From Candidatus Rokuibacteriota bacterium (GTDB lineage Bacteria > Methylomirabilota > Methylomirabilia > Rokubacteriales > CSP1-6), in NCBI GenBank assembly GCA_016200085.1, contig JACQFL010000016.1, positions 1-43,970 on the forward strand: DNA of 43,970 nt, read 5' to 3'. The stretch's first letter is position 1; every line of letters begins with the position of its first letter. This document shows, piece after piece, positions 16,144-26,851 of this stretch. Both the position numbers and the translations under genes were made by a program. The notes below the pieces were generated by a model that searched no databases, was not told the origin of the DNA, and worked only from the letters and a program-made list of their open reading frames with translations.

Positions 16144-16371
16144 ATGACACCCGACCAGGAGCCGTCGGCCTGGAAAGGGGTCGGCCAGCTCGCCTCCGTG
16201 GGCATGACGATGGTCCTCTCCACGGTCATTGGACTGGCCGGGGGCTGGTGGCTCGACCGGTGGCTGGGGACGCGTCCCTGGCTGATGCTCGTCGGCCTGA
16301 TGCTGGGGATCGCGGCCGGGTTCGTCGTGCTGTTCCGGACCGCGCGGGATTCCGAACAGGACTGGAAATGA
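16144..16371 (+). CDS. AtpZ/AtpI-family ATP synthase accessory protein
   Basis: A 75-residue two-helix membrane protein: MTPDQEPSAWKGVGQLASVG, then MVLSTVIGLAGGWWLDRWLG and PWLMLVGLMLGIAAGFVVLF, ending in a charged tail. This is the AtpZ/YtxH-like small subunit placed first in many F-type ATP synthase operons, thought to help c-ring assembly or Mg2+ supply. The ATG at 16144 begins the conserved part. It overlaps the next gene (ATGA). Confidence 0.8.
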   Translation: MTPDQEPSAWKGVGQLASVGMTMVLSTVIGLAGGWWLDRWLGTRPWLMLVGLMLGIAAGFVVLFRTARDSEQDWK

Positions 16372-16712
16372 CGCCGATCGAGCTGCGCGCAGGCGTGTGT
16401 CGGGGAGCGGCCGTCGCCGTCGCCGCGCTCGCCGTCGCGGCGGGGGCCGTCGGCGGATGGTCGGCGCTGCTCGGCGTGGCGCTCGCCGGCGCGCTCACGA
16501 TCCTGAACTTCTGGTGGCTCACCGGTGGTGCGCTGGCCGCGGGACGGCAGAGCGCGGGGCTCGTGCTCTCCGCGGGCCTGCGATTCACGGGGCTGCTGGC
16601 GGCGTTCGCCGCCGTCTGCGCGAGCGGCTGGGCGCATCCCGTCGCGCTCGTGGCGGGGCTGGTCGTGGTGCCGTGCGTGGTGATCGCCCAGGGGCTCCGC
16701 GCGGCGCGCTGA
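16368..16712 (+). CDS. atpI: ATP synthase subunit I-like membrane protein
   Basis: A 114-residue, four-helix protein resembling AtpI (ATP synthase protein I), a c-ring assembly factor. ELRAGVCRGAAVAVAALAVA leads to LLGVALAGALTILNFWWLTG, where the N-F-W motif in the second helix is typical. Two more hydrophobic segments follow. Its ATG overlaps the previous stop and it precedes atpB. The family is poorly conserved, so the call leans on size, topology and position. Confidence 0.7.
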   Translation: MTPIELRAGVCRGAAVAVAALAVAAGAVGGWSALLGVALAGALTILNFWWLTGGALAAGRQSAGLVLSAGLRFTGLLAAFAAVCASGWAHPVALVAGLVVVPCVVIAQGLRAAR

Positions 16713-16730
16713 CAGTGACCGAGTCGGGCC

Positions 16731-16803
16731 GTCGAGGGGCGCCGCGGCTGCGCCGCGGTGCCCCGAGCGCTGGGGGGTTTGGGGGGCGCCCGGAGCCCCC
16801 ATG
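16731..16803 (+). repeat. Double-hairpin repeat, copy B
   Basis: GTCGAGGGGC starts a 12-bp hairpin (GGGGCGCCGCGG with CCGCGGTGCCCC). GAGCGCTGGGGGGTTTGGGG follows, then a second GGGGG/CCCCC hairpin ending in ATG. It fills the atpI-atpB gap, so it will be transcribed within the operon. Confidence 0.75.
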
Positions 16804-16820
16804 GAGTGAGACGAGGGACC

Positions 16821-17612
16821 ATGGACATCATCGAGCACCCGCCGATCCTCCACCTGCCGGGCGTGCCCGACCACGTGACGTACACGTGGATCGTCATGCT
16901 CGTGCTGATCGGGGCGGCGCTGGCAGGCGCCCGGCGGCTCGCGCTGGTGCCGCGCGGCGTGCAGAACTTCTTCGAGGTCGTGCTCGAGCAGTTCCTCGGC
17001 ATGATCGACGACGTGATGGGCCCGGAGGGCCGGCGCTTCCTGCCCCTGATCGCGACGCTCGGGCTCTTCATCCTCGGCGGCAACCTGCTCGGGCTCGTGC
17101 CGGGCACGGCCGGGCCCACGGCGAACGTCAATACCACCGCCGCCTGCGCGCTCGTGGTGTTCTTCGCCTACCACTCCATCGGCATCCGCAAGCAGGGGCT
17201 CGGGACCTACCTGAATCACTTCTCGGGGCCGATGCCCTGGTCGCTCGGGATGGCGCCCATCAAGCTGCTGATGATCCCCATCGAGGTCATCAGTCACCTC
17301 GCCCGCCCGCTCTCGCTCACGCTGCGGCTGTTCGGCAACATGGTCGGCGGGCACATCCTGCTCGCGATCATCTTCTTCCTGATGGGACTCAACGGCCTCA
17401 TCGGCTGGGCGCTCTCCGGGAGCCTCGGCGGCGCCGTCGTCGGGGGCATCGGCGGCGTGATCATGGTGGTCTTCACGGTGGGGTTCCTCTATCCGCTCAA
17501 GCTCCTCGTGTCGCTCCTGCAGGCCTTCATCTTCGTCATGCTCACGATGCTGTACATCGCGGGGGCCATCGAGGAGGCGCATCACGCGGAGCCGCACGGC
17601 GGGCATCACTGA
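16821..17612 (+). CDS. atpB: ATP synthase subunit a (F0)
   Basis: A 263-residue integral membrane subunit forming the proton or sodium half-channels against the c-ring. Five to six helices are visible. The key motif is [20 protein letters not shown], with the essential arginine in L-T-L-R-L-F-G-N. Near the end, [20 protein letters not shown] holds the conserved Q-A-F and Y. The ATG at 16821 is preceded by GAGGGA. It follows repeat copy B and precedes atpE by 28 bases. Confidence 0.95.
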   Translation: MDIIEHPPILHLPGVPDHVTYTWIVMLVLIGAALAGARRLALVPRGVQNFFEVVLEQFLGMIDDVMGPEGRRFLPLIATLGLFILGGNLLGLVPGTAGPTANVNTTAACALVVFFAYHSIGIRKQGLGTYLNHFSGPMPWSLGMAPIKLLMIPIEVISHLARPLSLTLRLFGNMVGGHILLAIIFFLMGLNGLIGWALSGSLGGAVVGGIGGVIMVVFTVGFLYPLKLLVSLLQAFIFVMLTMLYIAGAIEEAHHAEPHGGHH

Positions 17613-17640
17613 CATCCACCACGCACAGAGGAGGACGGAA

Positions 17641-17967
17641 GTGCGACGGTCACTACTGATGTTGGCGCTCATCGTTGTGGGGTTCCCCGGCATCGCCCTC
17701 GCGGCCGAGGGCGGCGCGGCCACCGGTGGCTGGGTGGGGCCGTTCGCGGTCATCGCCGCCGGCCTGGGCATGGCGCTCGCGGCCGGTCTCTGCGGTCTGG
17801 GTCAGGGCAGGGCGGTCGCCGCGGCGGTGGACGCCATGGGCCGCCAGCCCGGGGCGGCCGCGCGCATCCAGACCGCGATGATCATCGGTCTGGCCCTCAT
17901 CGAGTCGCTCGCGATCTACACGCTCGTGGTGGCGATGATCCTGCTCTTCGTACAGCCGATCAAGTAG
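17641..17967 (+). CDS. atpE: ATP synthase subunit c (F0)
   Basis: A 108-residue rotor-ring subunit with an N-terminal leader-like segment ([20 protein letters not shown]) before the two-helix hairpin. Helix 1 holds [20 protein letters not shown] and QPG; helix 2 holds [20 protein letters not shown] with the ion-carrying glutamate. The Q of GLGQG with E-S and Y in helix 2 resembles ligands of sodium-binding c-rings, although the usual threonine is leucine. The GTG start has AGAGGAGGA upstream. A strong hairpin follows. The b, delta, alpha, gamma, beta and epsilon genes are not in this window. Confidence 0.93.
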   Translation: MRRSLLMLALIVVGFPGIALAAEGGAATGGWVGPFAVIAAGLGMALAAGLCGLGQGRAVAAAVDAMGRQPGAAARIQTAMIIGLALIESLAIYTLVVAMILLFVQPIK

Positions 17968-17983
17968 CGGGCGACGGATTCGA

Positions 17984-18012
17984 CACCCGCCGGGCGCCGC
18001 GCCCGGCGGGTG
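17984..18012 (+). terminator. Strong hairpin after atpE
   Basis: CACCCGCCGGGCG and its exact reverse complement form a 13-bp stem with a CCG loop, 16 bases after the atpE stop. There is no T-run; it may stop transcription or protect the atpE mRNA end. The rex ATG follows 10 bases later. Confidence 0.5.
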
Positions 18013-18022
18013 CAGCATCGTC

Positions 18023-18673
18023 ATGGCGCGCCGCTCGACGTACCGTCTCCCGAAGATCCCGGAGATGACCATCCGCCGGCTCTCCGTCTACACGCGGTGC
18101 CTGCTGCAGCTCGAGGAGGACGGGGTCAAGACCGTCTCCTCCCAGGAGCTGGCCGAGCGGTTCAACCTGAACTCGGCCCAGGTCCGGAAGGACCTGGCGT
18201 ACTTCGGCGAGTTCGGGGTGCGCGGCATCGGCTACTACGTCGCGGGGCTCAAGGCCGAGCTGCAGCGGATCCTGGGGCTCGATCACGAGTGGCCGGTGGC
18301 CCTGGTGGGCTTCGGCAACCTGGGCTCCGCGCTCTTCCACTACAAGGGCTTCACGCGCCAGGGCTTCCGCATCGCTGCCGTCTTCGACGACGACCCCGCC
18401 AAGGTCAACCGCGAGGTGGCGGGCGTGCCGGTCTTCGACATGCGCGACCTCGGCCGCGAGGTCAAGGCGCGCAACATCCAGATCGCGATCCTCGCGGTGC
18501 CGGCCGAGGCGGCCCAGGCGGCGGCCGACCAGCTCGTGGCCGCCGGCATCAAGGCCGTCCTGAACTTCGCGCCGGCCCGGCTGAAGCTGGCGCGCGACGT
18601 CCGCCTCAAGGACGTGGACCTTTCCATCGAGCTGGAGACGCTCAGCTTCTACCTCGCGAAGAACGTCCGCTGA
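18023..18673 (+). CDS. rex: Redox-sensing transcriptional repressor Rex
   Basis: A 216-residue repressor that leaves DNA when NADH/NAD+ rises. The N-terminal winged helix reads RLSVYTRCLLQLEEDGVKTV, with SSQELAERFNLNSAQVRKDL as recognition region and YFGEFGVRGIGY after it. The Rossmann domain contains VALVGFGNLGSALFHY and FDDDPAKV. The family length is normal. It sits just behind atpE, which suggests control of respiratory genes, but I see no classic TTGTGAA-type Rex operator near it. The ATG at 18023 lies 10 bases after the atpE hairpin. Confidence 0.95.
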   Translation: MARRSTYRLPKIPEMTIRRLSVYTRCLLQLEEDGVKTVSSQELAERFNLNSAQVRKDLAYFGEFGVRGIGYYVAGLKAELQRILGLDHEWPVALVGFGNLGSALFHYKGFTRQGFRIAAVFDDDPAKVNREVAGVPVFDMRDLGREVKARNIQIAILAVPAEAAQAAADQLVAAGIKAVLNFAPARLKLARDVRLKDVDLSIELETLSFYLAKNVR

Positions 18674-18710
18674 AGTCTGCCTGCATGCGACACTGAGCCG
18701 ATCGGGAAAA

Positions 18711-18780
18711 CGAGGGGCGCCGCGGGTTCCCCGGGGCGCCCCGAGCGTTGGGGGTCTGGGGGCCATGTCGGGCCCCCTGT
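18711..18780 (+). repeat. Double-hairpin repeat, copy C
   Basis: First hairpin GGGGCGCC-G-CGGG, loop TTC, CCCG-G-GGCGCCCC. GAGCGTTGGGGGTCTGGGG follows, then GGGGGCC, loop ATGTCG, GGCCCCC. The ATG in the second loop is the start codon assigned to mfd. Confidence 0.8.
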
Positions 18781-21700
18781 TCGGAATGTTGCGTGACTGG
18801 CCGCCGTTCGTCGCCGTGGCGAAAGCCCTCGCCGAGGGACACCCCTGCCTGCGCGTCACCGGCCTGGCCGGCTCCGCCCGCGCCCTGGCCGTGGCCGAGC
18901 TGCTCGAGAAGGACCCGCGCCCCGCGCTCGTGATCGTGGCCGGCCTCGCCGAGGCGCACCGCATGAGCCAGGACCTGGGGTTCTTCGGCGCCCGCGTCGC
19001 GGAGCTCCCCGAGCAGGAGCCGAAGCTCTGGCGCGGCGGCCGCCAGCGGGAGGCCGATGCCGAGCGGGCCATGCTGTGCCGCCGGCTCGCCGCCGGCGAG
19101 CCGCTCGTGATCGTGGCCACGCCGGCGGCGCTCGACACGCCGCTCCCCGACGCCGGGGCGCTGGCCGCGCGCACCGTCCGGCTCTCGGTGGGCGACAGCC
19201 TCGATCGCGAGCTCCTGCTCGAGGCGCTGGAGGCGGCGGGCTACGAGCGCGTCGACACCGTCGTGGAGGTCGGGCAGTGGAGCGTCCGCGGCGGGATCGT
19301 GGACGTCTTCTCCCCGAGCGCGAGCGTGCCCGCACGGCTGGAGCTCGCGGGCGACGAGGTCGAGTCGATCCGGCTCTTCGATCCGACGACCCAGCGCTCC
19401 GAGCGCGCGGTCGAGGAGCTGGTCGTGGTGCCGATCGAGTCGCCGGCGGACGGCGGGCGCACGCTGCTCGATCATCTTCCCGCCGGCGCGCCCGCCGTGG
19501 TGGACGCCCCCGCGCTGCTCGACGAGACGTCGGAGGAGGCGCCCGAGCGGCCGACCCTGCGCGCGCGGCTCGGCGGGCGGCCCCGGATCGAGCTGGAGCT
19601 CGTCGGCGGCGCCGGCGGCGGCACCGAGGGGACGCCCGCGCTCGCGCTCGAGACCCTGTCCGTCGAGCGCTTCGGCGGCCGCTTCCGCGAGCTCAGCGAG
19701 GCCATCGTCCGCTGGCGGCGCGAGGGCTTCACCGTGTGCCTGACCGCGGCCGACGACCGCCAGGCCGAGCACCTGCACGAGATCCTGCGCGAGCACGAGC
19801 TGGAGGCGGTGCGCGCGCCGTCGCTGGAGGCCGCGGACGCGCTGGCCATCGTGGTGGGGGCGTGCTCGACCGGCTTCTCGATCCCCGCGCTCGGTCTCAT
19901 GGTGCTCACCGACGAGGAAATCTTCGGCGCGCGGCGCAAGACGCTGGCGCGGCCGAAGTACGAGCGCGGCTCGCCCGTCACCGCGTTCACCGATCTCGAC
20001 GTCGGCGACCTCGTCGTCCACGAGGACCACGGGATCGGCAAGTACCTCGGCCTGCGCACCATGCGCATCGGGGACCGCGAGGGCGATTTCCTCCTGCTGG
20101 AGTACGCCGAGGGCAACCAGCTCTACCTGCCCGTGGAGCGGCTGGACCTGATCTCCAAGTACCTCGGGGGCGACGAGGCGGCCGCGAAGCTCGACCGCCT
20201 GGGCGGGGCGTCGTGGCAGCGCGTGAAGGAGTCGGTGCGCGCGGCGCTGCGCGAGATGGCCGAGGACCTCCTGAAGCTCTACGCCCAGCGCGCGGTCGCC
20301 GAGGGACAGCGCTTCTCGCCCGACACGCCCTGGCAGCGCGAGTTCGAGGCCGCCTTCCGCTACGAGGAGACGCCGGACCAGCTGCGCGCGATCGAGGAGA
20401 CCAAGCGGGACATGGAGCACCACCGGCCCATGGACCGGCTGGTCGCGGGCGACGTCGGCTACGGCAAGACCGAGGTCGCCCTGCGCGCCGCCTTCAAGGC
20501 CGTCGCCGACGGCGCCCAGGTCGCGGTGCTCGTGCCGACCACGGTCCTGGCCCAGCAGCACTGGGCGACCTTCAGCGAGCGGTTCGGGCCGTTCCCGGCG
20601 AAGGTCGAGCTGCTCTCGCGCTTCCGCTCCCCCGCCGAGCAGAAGACGGTGATCGAAGGCCTCAAGAACGGGACCGTCGACGTCGTCATCGGCACCCACC
20701 GCCTGCTCTCCAGGGACGTGGCCTTCAAGAACCTCGGCCTCCTCGTCGTCGACGAGGAGCACCGCTTCGGCGTCGCCCACAAGGAGCGCCTCAAGCAGTT
20801 CCGGGCCTCGGTGGACGTGCTCTCGCTCACGGCCACCCCGATCCCGCGCACGCTCTACATGTCACTCGCCGGGGTGCGCGACATGTCGGTGATCGAGACG
20901 GCGCCCCTGGACCGCCTGCCCGTGGAGACCCACGTGCGGCGCTTCAGCCCGCCGATCATCAAGGAGGCGGTCCTGCGCGAGCTGGAGCGGGGCGGCCAGG
21001 TCTTCTTCGTGCACAACCGCATCCAGTCGCTCGCCTCGATGGCCCGCTTCATCCAGAACCTCGTGCCCGACGCGCGCATCCTGATGGCCCACGGCCAGAT
21101 GCGGGAGCGCGAGCTGGAGGCCACGATGGTCAAGTTCGTGAGCGGCCAGGCCGACGTGCTCCTCTCCACGGCCATCGTGGAGTCGGGGCTCGACATCCCC
21201 GCCTCCAACACCATCGTCATCAACCGCGCCGACCGCTTCGGCCTCGCCCAGCTCTACCAGCTGCGTGGGCGCGTGGGCCGCGAGCGCCAGCAGGCGTACG
21301 CCTGGCTGCTCGTGCCCGCCGACGGGCGCGTGGACGAGCAGGCCCAGAAGCGCCTGCGCGTGCTCCAGGAACTGACCGAGCTGGGCTCGGGCTTCAAGCT
21401 GGCGCTGCGCGATCTCGAGATCCGCGGGGCGGGCAACCTCCTCGGCGCCGAGCAGCACGGTCACATCGCCGCCGTGGGCTTCGATCTTTATTCCAAACTG
21501 CTGGCCGAGGCCGTGCGAGAATTGAAAGGCGAGCCGCTCCGCCCCACGGTGGAGCCGGTGATCAGCGTGAATGTCGAAGGGTTCTTGCCGGACGAGTACG
21601 TTCCCGAGGTCAACCAGCGCCTGGCCATCTACAAGCGCCTGGGCGCCGCCGGCGACGACGCCGAGATCCGTGACATCCGCGCCGAGCTCGAGGACCGCTT

Positions 21701-21989
21701 CGGGCCGCTGCCCGCGGAGGCCGAGACGCTGCTCGACATCGTGCGGATCCGCGCCGCCGCCCGCGCCCTCGGCGTGGAGCGCGTGGAGGCGGGCGGGGGC
21801 AAGGCCTTGATCACCTTCGCGCGGAGCACCCCGGTGCCGCCGGAGCGGGTGGTGAGCGTGCTCCGGGAGAGCCTCGGCCGGATCACCATGAAGCGCGAGT
21901 ACACCCTCGAAGCCGCCATTCCCTCGGGCTCGTGGGCCGTCGTGCGCGAGGGCGTGCTCGGGCTGCTGGCGAGGTTCGCGCGCTCGTGA
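18765..21989 (+). CDS. mfd: Transcription-repair coupling factor
   Basis: A 1074-residue DNA translocase that removes stalled RNA polymerase and recruits UvrA. The order is a UvrB-homology N-terminus, a CarD-like polymerase-binding domain (VGDLVVHEDHGIGKYLGL near residue 415), Walker A GDVGYGKTE near 562, the DEEH box VVDEEHRFGV, a helicase domain with TATPIPRTLYMS and QLYQLRGRVGRERQQAYAWL, and the TRCF C-terminal domain. The ATG at 18765 lies in the loop of repeat copy C; an ATG at 18786 (MLRDWPPF) may be the real start. It overlaps the next gene by four bases. Confidence 0.96.
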   Translation: MSGPLFGMLRDWPPFVAVAKALAEGHPCLRVTGLAGSARALAVAELLEKDPRPALVIVAGLAEAHRMSQDLGFFGARVAELPEQEPKLWRGGRQREADAERAMLCRRLAAGEPLVIVATPAALDTPLPDAGALAARTVRLSVGDSLDRELLLEALEAAGYERVDTVVEVGQWSVRGGIVDVFSPSASVPARLELAGDEVESIRLFDPTTQRSERAVEELVVVPIESPADGGRTLLDHLPAGAPAVVDAPALLDETSEEAPERPTLRARLGGRPRIELELVGGAGGGTEGTPALALETLSVERFGGRFRELSEAIVRWRREGFTVCLTAADDRQAEHLHEILREHELEAVRAPSLEAADALAIVVGACSTGFSIPALGLMVLTDEEIFGARRKTLARPKYERGSPVTAFTDLDVGDLVVHEDHGIGKYLGLRTMRIGDREGDFLLLEYAEGNQLYLPVERLDLISKYLGGDEAAAKLDRLGGASWQRVKESVRAALREMAEDLLKLYAQRAVAEGQRFSPDTPWQREFEAAFRYEETPDQLRAIEETKRDMEHHRPMDRLVAGDVGYGKTEVALRAAFKAVADGAQVAVLVPTTVLAQQHWATFSERFGPFPAKVELLSRFRSPAEQKTVIEGLKNGTVDVVIGTHRLLSRDVAFKNLGLLVVDEEHRFGVAHKERLKQFRASVDVLSLTATPIPRTLYMSLAGVRDMSVIETAPLDRLPVETHVRRFSPPIIKEAVLRELERGGQVFFVHNRIQSLASMARFIQNLVPDARILMAHGQMRERELEATMVKFVSGQADVLLSTAIVESGLDIPASNTIVINRADRFGLAQLYQLRGRVGRERQQAYAWLLVPADGRVDEQAQKRLRVLQELTELGSGFKLALRDLEIRGAGNLLGAEQHGHIAAVGFDLYSKLLAEAVRELKGEPLRPTVEPVISVNVEGFLPDEYVPEVNQRLAIYKRLGAAGDDAEIRDIRAELEDRFGPLPAEAETLLDIVRIRAAARALGVERVEAGGGKALITFARSTPVPPERVVSVLRESLGRITMKREYTLEAAIPSGSWAVVREGVLGLLARFARS

Positions 21990-23071
21990 GACTCCGGGCG
22001 CTGGCGCTGCCCCTCGTCGCCGCGCTGCTCGCGGGCTGCGCGATGCCGACGTGGGTCCCTGTCCTCGGCAAGCGGGCGGCCGAGAAGCGCGCCGCCGAGA
22101 AGACGGCCGCCGCGGAGGCTCCGCCGGCGGCCGAGGGCCCGCTCGTCCTGCCGCGCATCACGGCGGAGCCGGCGGCCCCGGTCGACGAGCACGTCGCCGA
22201 CCGCATCATCGCCGTGGTGAACAACGACGCCATCACGCTCACGGAGCTGCAGGAGGCGGTGGCCTTCTACCGGCAGGAGCACCGGCAGGCCGAGGCGAGC
22301 GACGAGGAGCTGATGAAGCAGTTCCTGCCCCGGGTGATCGAGGGGCGGCTCCAGCTGCAGGAGGCCGAGCGGGAGAAGGTCATCGCGGAGGACGCCGAGG
22401 TCGATGACGAGATCAACGACCGGATGAAGAAGTTCGGGGCGCAGTCGCGCGAGCAGTTCGAGGCGATGCTCAGGTCCCAGGGCCTCAGCATCGACCTGAT
22501 CCGGCGCAAGATGCGCGATCAGATCCGGGTCGAGAAGGTCAAGCGCCGCAAGGTGGCCATCCGCGTCACCGTGACGGATCCCGAGATCGACCAGTACCTC
22601 GAGGACAACCGCGCCAAGCTCGAGGCCGGCCTGCCGTATCACGCGCGCCATATCCTGATGGCGCCCGAGGCGAACAGCGACGCCGGATGGGAGGCAGCCC
22701 GGATCCGGGCGGCGCTCCTCCGGGCCCAGATCGTGGAGGGCCTCGACTTCGCCGAAGCGGCCCGGAAGTACTCGCAGGACGCCACCGCCAGCGACGGGGG
22801 CGATCTGGGGACCCTCAAGCGGGGAGAGCTGTCCCAGGACGTCGAGACCCAGATCCTGACCCTCCAGACGGGGGAGATGTCCCAGCCCTTCCGCAGCCCG
22901 CTGGGCTATCACCTCTTCCGGCTCGAATCCAAGGACACCCTGGAGGGGGAGGGTCTCCGGAACACCCGGCAGCAAATCCGCGACATCCTCTTCCGCGAGA
23001 AGTACCAGGTCCGCCTGGACGCCTGGCTCCGGGAGATCCGGCAGCGCGCCATCATCGAGGTCCGCATGTAA
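21986..23071 (+). CDS. PpiC/SurA-type peptidyl-prolyl isomerase lipoprotein
   Basis: A 361-residue periplasmic chaperone or isomerase. The signal ends in ALLAGC (lipobox), so it is lipid-anchored. A SurA-like N-domain (RIIAVVNNDAITLTELQEAV) is followed by one parvulin domain (YHARHILM, AARKYSQDATASDGGDLGTL, PFRSPLGYHLFRLE). GTG 21986 is chosen because it overlaps the mfd stop (GTGA) and starts the lipoprotein leader. The role in outer-membrane protein folding is inferred from family. Confidence 0.9.
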   Translation: MRLRALALPLVAALLAGCAMPTWVPVLGKRAAEKRAAEKTAAAEAPPAAEGPLVLPRITAEPAAPVDEHVADRIIAVVNNDAITLTELQEAVAFYRQEHRQAEASDEELMKQFLPRVIEGRLQLQEAEREKVIAEDAEVDDEINDRMKKFGAQSREQFEAMLRSQGLSIDLIRRKMRDQIRVEKVKRRKVAIRVTVTDPEIDQYLEDNRAKLEAGLPYHARHILMAPEANSDAGWEAARIRAALLRAQIVEGLDFAEAARKYSQDATASDGGDLGTLKRGELSQDVETQILTLQTGEMSQPFRSPLGYHLFRLESKDTLEGEGLRNTRQQIRDILFREKYQVRLDAWLREIRQRAIIEVRM

Positions 23072-23081
23072 AGACAAAACG

Positions 23082-23111
23082 TTGACAAACCGGGGGCCGG
23101 GATGCGATCCT
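23082..23111 (+). promoter_or_regulatory. Candidate rho promoter and structured leader
   Basis: A perfect -35 TTGACA (23082-23087) is followed after 18 bases by GATCCT as a weak -10. The leader to 23212 contains CCGGGG/CCCCGG enclosing CTACC-CTTC-GGTAG, a nested hairpin that could serve rho autoregulation. Confidence 0.5.
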
Positions 23112-23212
23112 ACCCTTCGGTAGTCCCCGGAACCCCGCGGAAACCCTGCGCAGCGTTAACGTAATCGAACCACTTCACCCGGCGCTCAGCGCCGCACCCC
23201 GGAGCCGTACAA

Positions 23213-24538
<1,326 letters not shown>

Positions 24539-24577
24539 GCCTGTGTTATCCTTACTGGTCCTGGGAGGTGGTCGCCC

Positions 24578-24796
24578 GTGAAGGCAGGCATTCATCCGGA
24601 CTACATCGACACCACGATCACGTGTGCGTGCGGCGAGGTCATCCCGACCCGCTCGACCAGGCCGGACATCCGGGTGGAGGTCTGCTCGAAGTGCCATCCC
24701 TTCTATACCGGCAAGCAGAAGTTCATGGATACGGCCGGTCGCGTCGAGCGTTTTCAGCGCAAGTACAGGCGCGAGACGACGACCCCAGCGTCCTGA
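24578..24796 (+). CDS. rpmE: Ribosomal protein L31
   Basis: A 72-residue large-subunit protein of the zinc-binding type. [20 protein letters not shown] has the first Cys pair and [17 protein letters not shown] the second. [11 protein letters not shown] basic tail contacts rRNA. The GTG start at 24578 has CTGGGAGGTGG upstream. The zinc form suggests a zinc-independent paralogue may exist elsewhere. Placement after rho is common. Confidence 0.95.
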   Translation: MKAGIHPDYIDTTITCACGEVIPTRSTRPDIRVEVCSKCHPFYTGKQKFMDTAGRVERFQRKYRRETTTPAS

Positions 24797-24882
24797 CGCG
24801 CCGCCCCGGCCCCGGCCGGCGCGGGCACCCCTCGCTCCGCGCGCCCTCCGACGCCGGCCGTCCGTCCCGGAGGCGCTGACCC

Positions 24883-25956
24883 ATGCTGTTTGATAAGCTG
24901 CGCCAGATCGAGGAGCGGTCGCAGGAGCTCGCCCGGGCCCTGGCCGATCCGGCGATCTTCGGCCAGCCCGAGAGGTACGCCCGCCTGCGCAAGGAGCACG
25001 CCGACACCGTGGAGATCGTCGAGCGCTTCACGGCGTATCGGGACGTCCTCCGGAAGCTCGGCGAGGCCCGACACATCCTGGACGAGGGCGGCGACCGCGA
25101 GCTGATGGAGCTGGCCCAGGCCGAGATCGAGGAGCTGACCGCGCGCCAGAGCGCGCTCGACGCCGAGCTCAAGCGGCTGCTCGTGCCCCGCGATCCCAAC
25201 GACGACAAGAACGTCTTCCTCGAGATCCGCGCCGGCGCGGGCGGCGACGAGGCCGCGCTCTTCGCGTCCGAGCTCGCCCGGATGTACGCGAAGTACGCCG
25301 AGCGCCAGCGCTGGAAGGTCGAGGTGATGGACGCGAGCCCGACCGCCCAGGGCGGGCTCAAGGAGGCCATCCTCTTCGTCCAGGGGCGGGGGGCCTGGAG
25401 CCGGCTCAAGTTCGAGCGCGGCGTGCACCGGGTGCAGCGCGTGCCGGTGACGGAGTCCAGCGGCCGCATCCACACGTCCACGGTCACGGTGGCGGTCCTG
25501 ATCGAGGCGGAGGACGTGGACGTCAGGATCGACGACCGGGACATCAACGTGGACGTCTATCGCTCGTCGGGCCCCGGGGGCCAGGGCGTGAACACGACCG
25601 ACTCCGCGGTGCGCATCACCCACAAGCCGACCGGGCTGGTGGTCACCTGCCAGGACGAGCGCTCGCAGATCAAGAACCGCGCGAAGGCCATGCGCGTGCT
25701 CAAGGCCCGCCTGCTCGAGCGCGCCCAGGACGAGCAGGCGGCCGCCATCGCCGCCGACCGCCGCAGCCAGGTCGGCACGGGCGAGCGGAGCGAGCGCATC
25801 CGCACCTACAACTTCCCGCAGACCCGCGTGACCGATCACCGCATCGGCCTGACCGTGCACCGCCTGCCGCAGGTGCTGGAGGGCGACCTCGACGAGATCG
25901 TCGAGGCGCTGGCCGCGGCCGAGCAGGCCGAGCGCCTCGAGAAGGTGGAGAGTTGA
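24883..25956 (+). CDS. prfA: Peptide chain release factor 1
   Basis: A 357-residue release factor for UAA and UAG. The codon-recognition motif P-V-T is in [15 protein letters not shown] and the catalytic GGQ in [18 protein letters not shown]. The N-terminal coiled coil and C-terminal [10 protein letters not shown] are typical. The 86-base gap before it contains a GC-rich GCGCCG/CGGCGC palindrome. Its stop overlaps prmC by four bases, so the factor and its methylase are co-translated. Confidence 0.96.
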   Translation: MLFDKLRQIEERSQELARALADPAIFGQPERYARLRKEHADTVEIVERFTAYRDVLRKLGEARHILDEGGDRELMELAQAEIEELTARQSALDAELKRLLVPRDPNDDKNVFLEIRAGAGGDEAALFASELARMYAKYAERQRWKVEVMDASPTAQGGLKEAILFVQGRGAWSRLKFERGVHRVQRVPVTESSGRIHTSTVTVAVLIEAEDVDVRIDDRDINVDVYRSSGPGGQGVNTTDSAVRITHKPTGLVVTCQDERSQIKNRAKAMRVLKARLLERAQDEQAAAIAADRRSQVGTGERSERIRTYNFPQTRVTDHRIGLTVHRLPQVLEGDLDEIVEALAAAEQAERLEKVES

Positions 25957-26851
25957 CGGTCCGCGATCTCCTCGAGGACGGCACCGCGCGGCTGGCCACC
26001 AGCGGCATCGCGAGCGCGCGCGCCGAGGTGGAGTGGCTGCTCGCCGAGATGCTGGGCGTGGGCCGCTTCCGGCTCTACCTCGACATCGAGCGCCCGCTGC
26101 CCGAGGCGGTCGCGCGGCGCTTCGCGGCCGCCGTGAGCCGTCGGGCCGCGCGCGAGCCGCTCCAGCAGATCCTCGGCCGCCAGGCGTTCTGCGACGTCAG
26201 CGTGACCGTCACGCCCGACGTGCTGGTGCCGCGGCCGGAGACCGAGCGGCTCGTCGAGTGGGCGCTGGAGACGCTGCCGTGGCGCCCGGCCCGGGGTCGG
26301 CCGCTGGTCGTCGACGTCGGGACCGGCTCGGGATGCGTCGCGTGCGCGATCGCCTCCGCGCGGCCAGACGCCGACGTGGTGGCCGTCGACCTGTCGCCCG
26401 CGGCGGCGGCCGTCGCCCGCGCCAACGCCGAGTCGCTCGGGCTGGCCGAGCGCGTGCGGGCGCTGATCGGCGATCTCCTCGCGCCCGTCGGCGCGGCGCG
26501 CGCCGATCTCGTCGTCGCCAACCTGCCGTACCTGCCGCGCGCGAGCCTCGCCGGGCTCGAGCCGGAGGTGCGCGAGCACGAGCCGGCGCTGGCGCTCGAC
26601 GGCGGCGCGGACGGGCTCGACGTCATCCGGCGGCTGGTCGCCGACGCGCCCCGCGTGCTCCGGCCGGGCGGGCGTCTCGTGCTGGAGACGGCGGGCGGCG
26701 CGCAGGCGACGGCCGTGGCGGCGCTCCTCGGGCGGGCCGGATTCCACGACGTCGCCGTCCGCCGGGACCTCGCGGGCGTCGGCCGCTTCGTGGGCGGGAC
26801 GGCTCACGCCGTCGGTGCAGGCCAGGTCATCGGCGGCGGGGGGGCGGCCTG

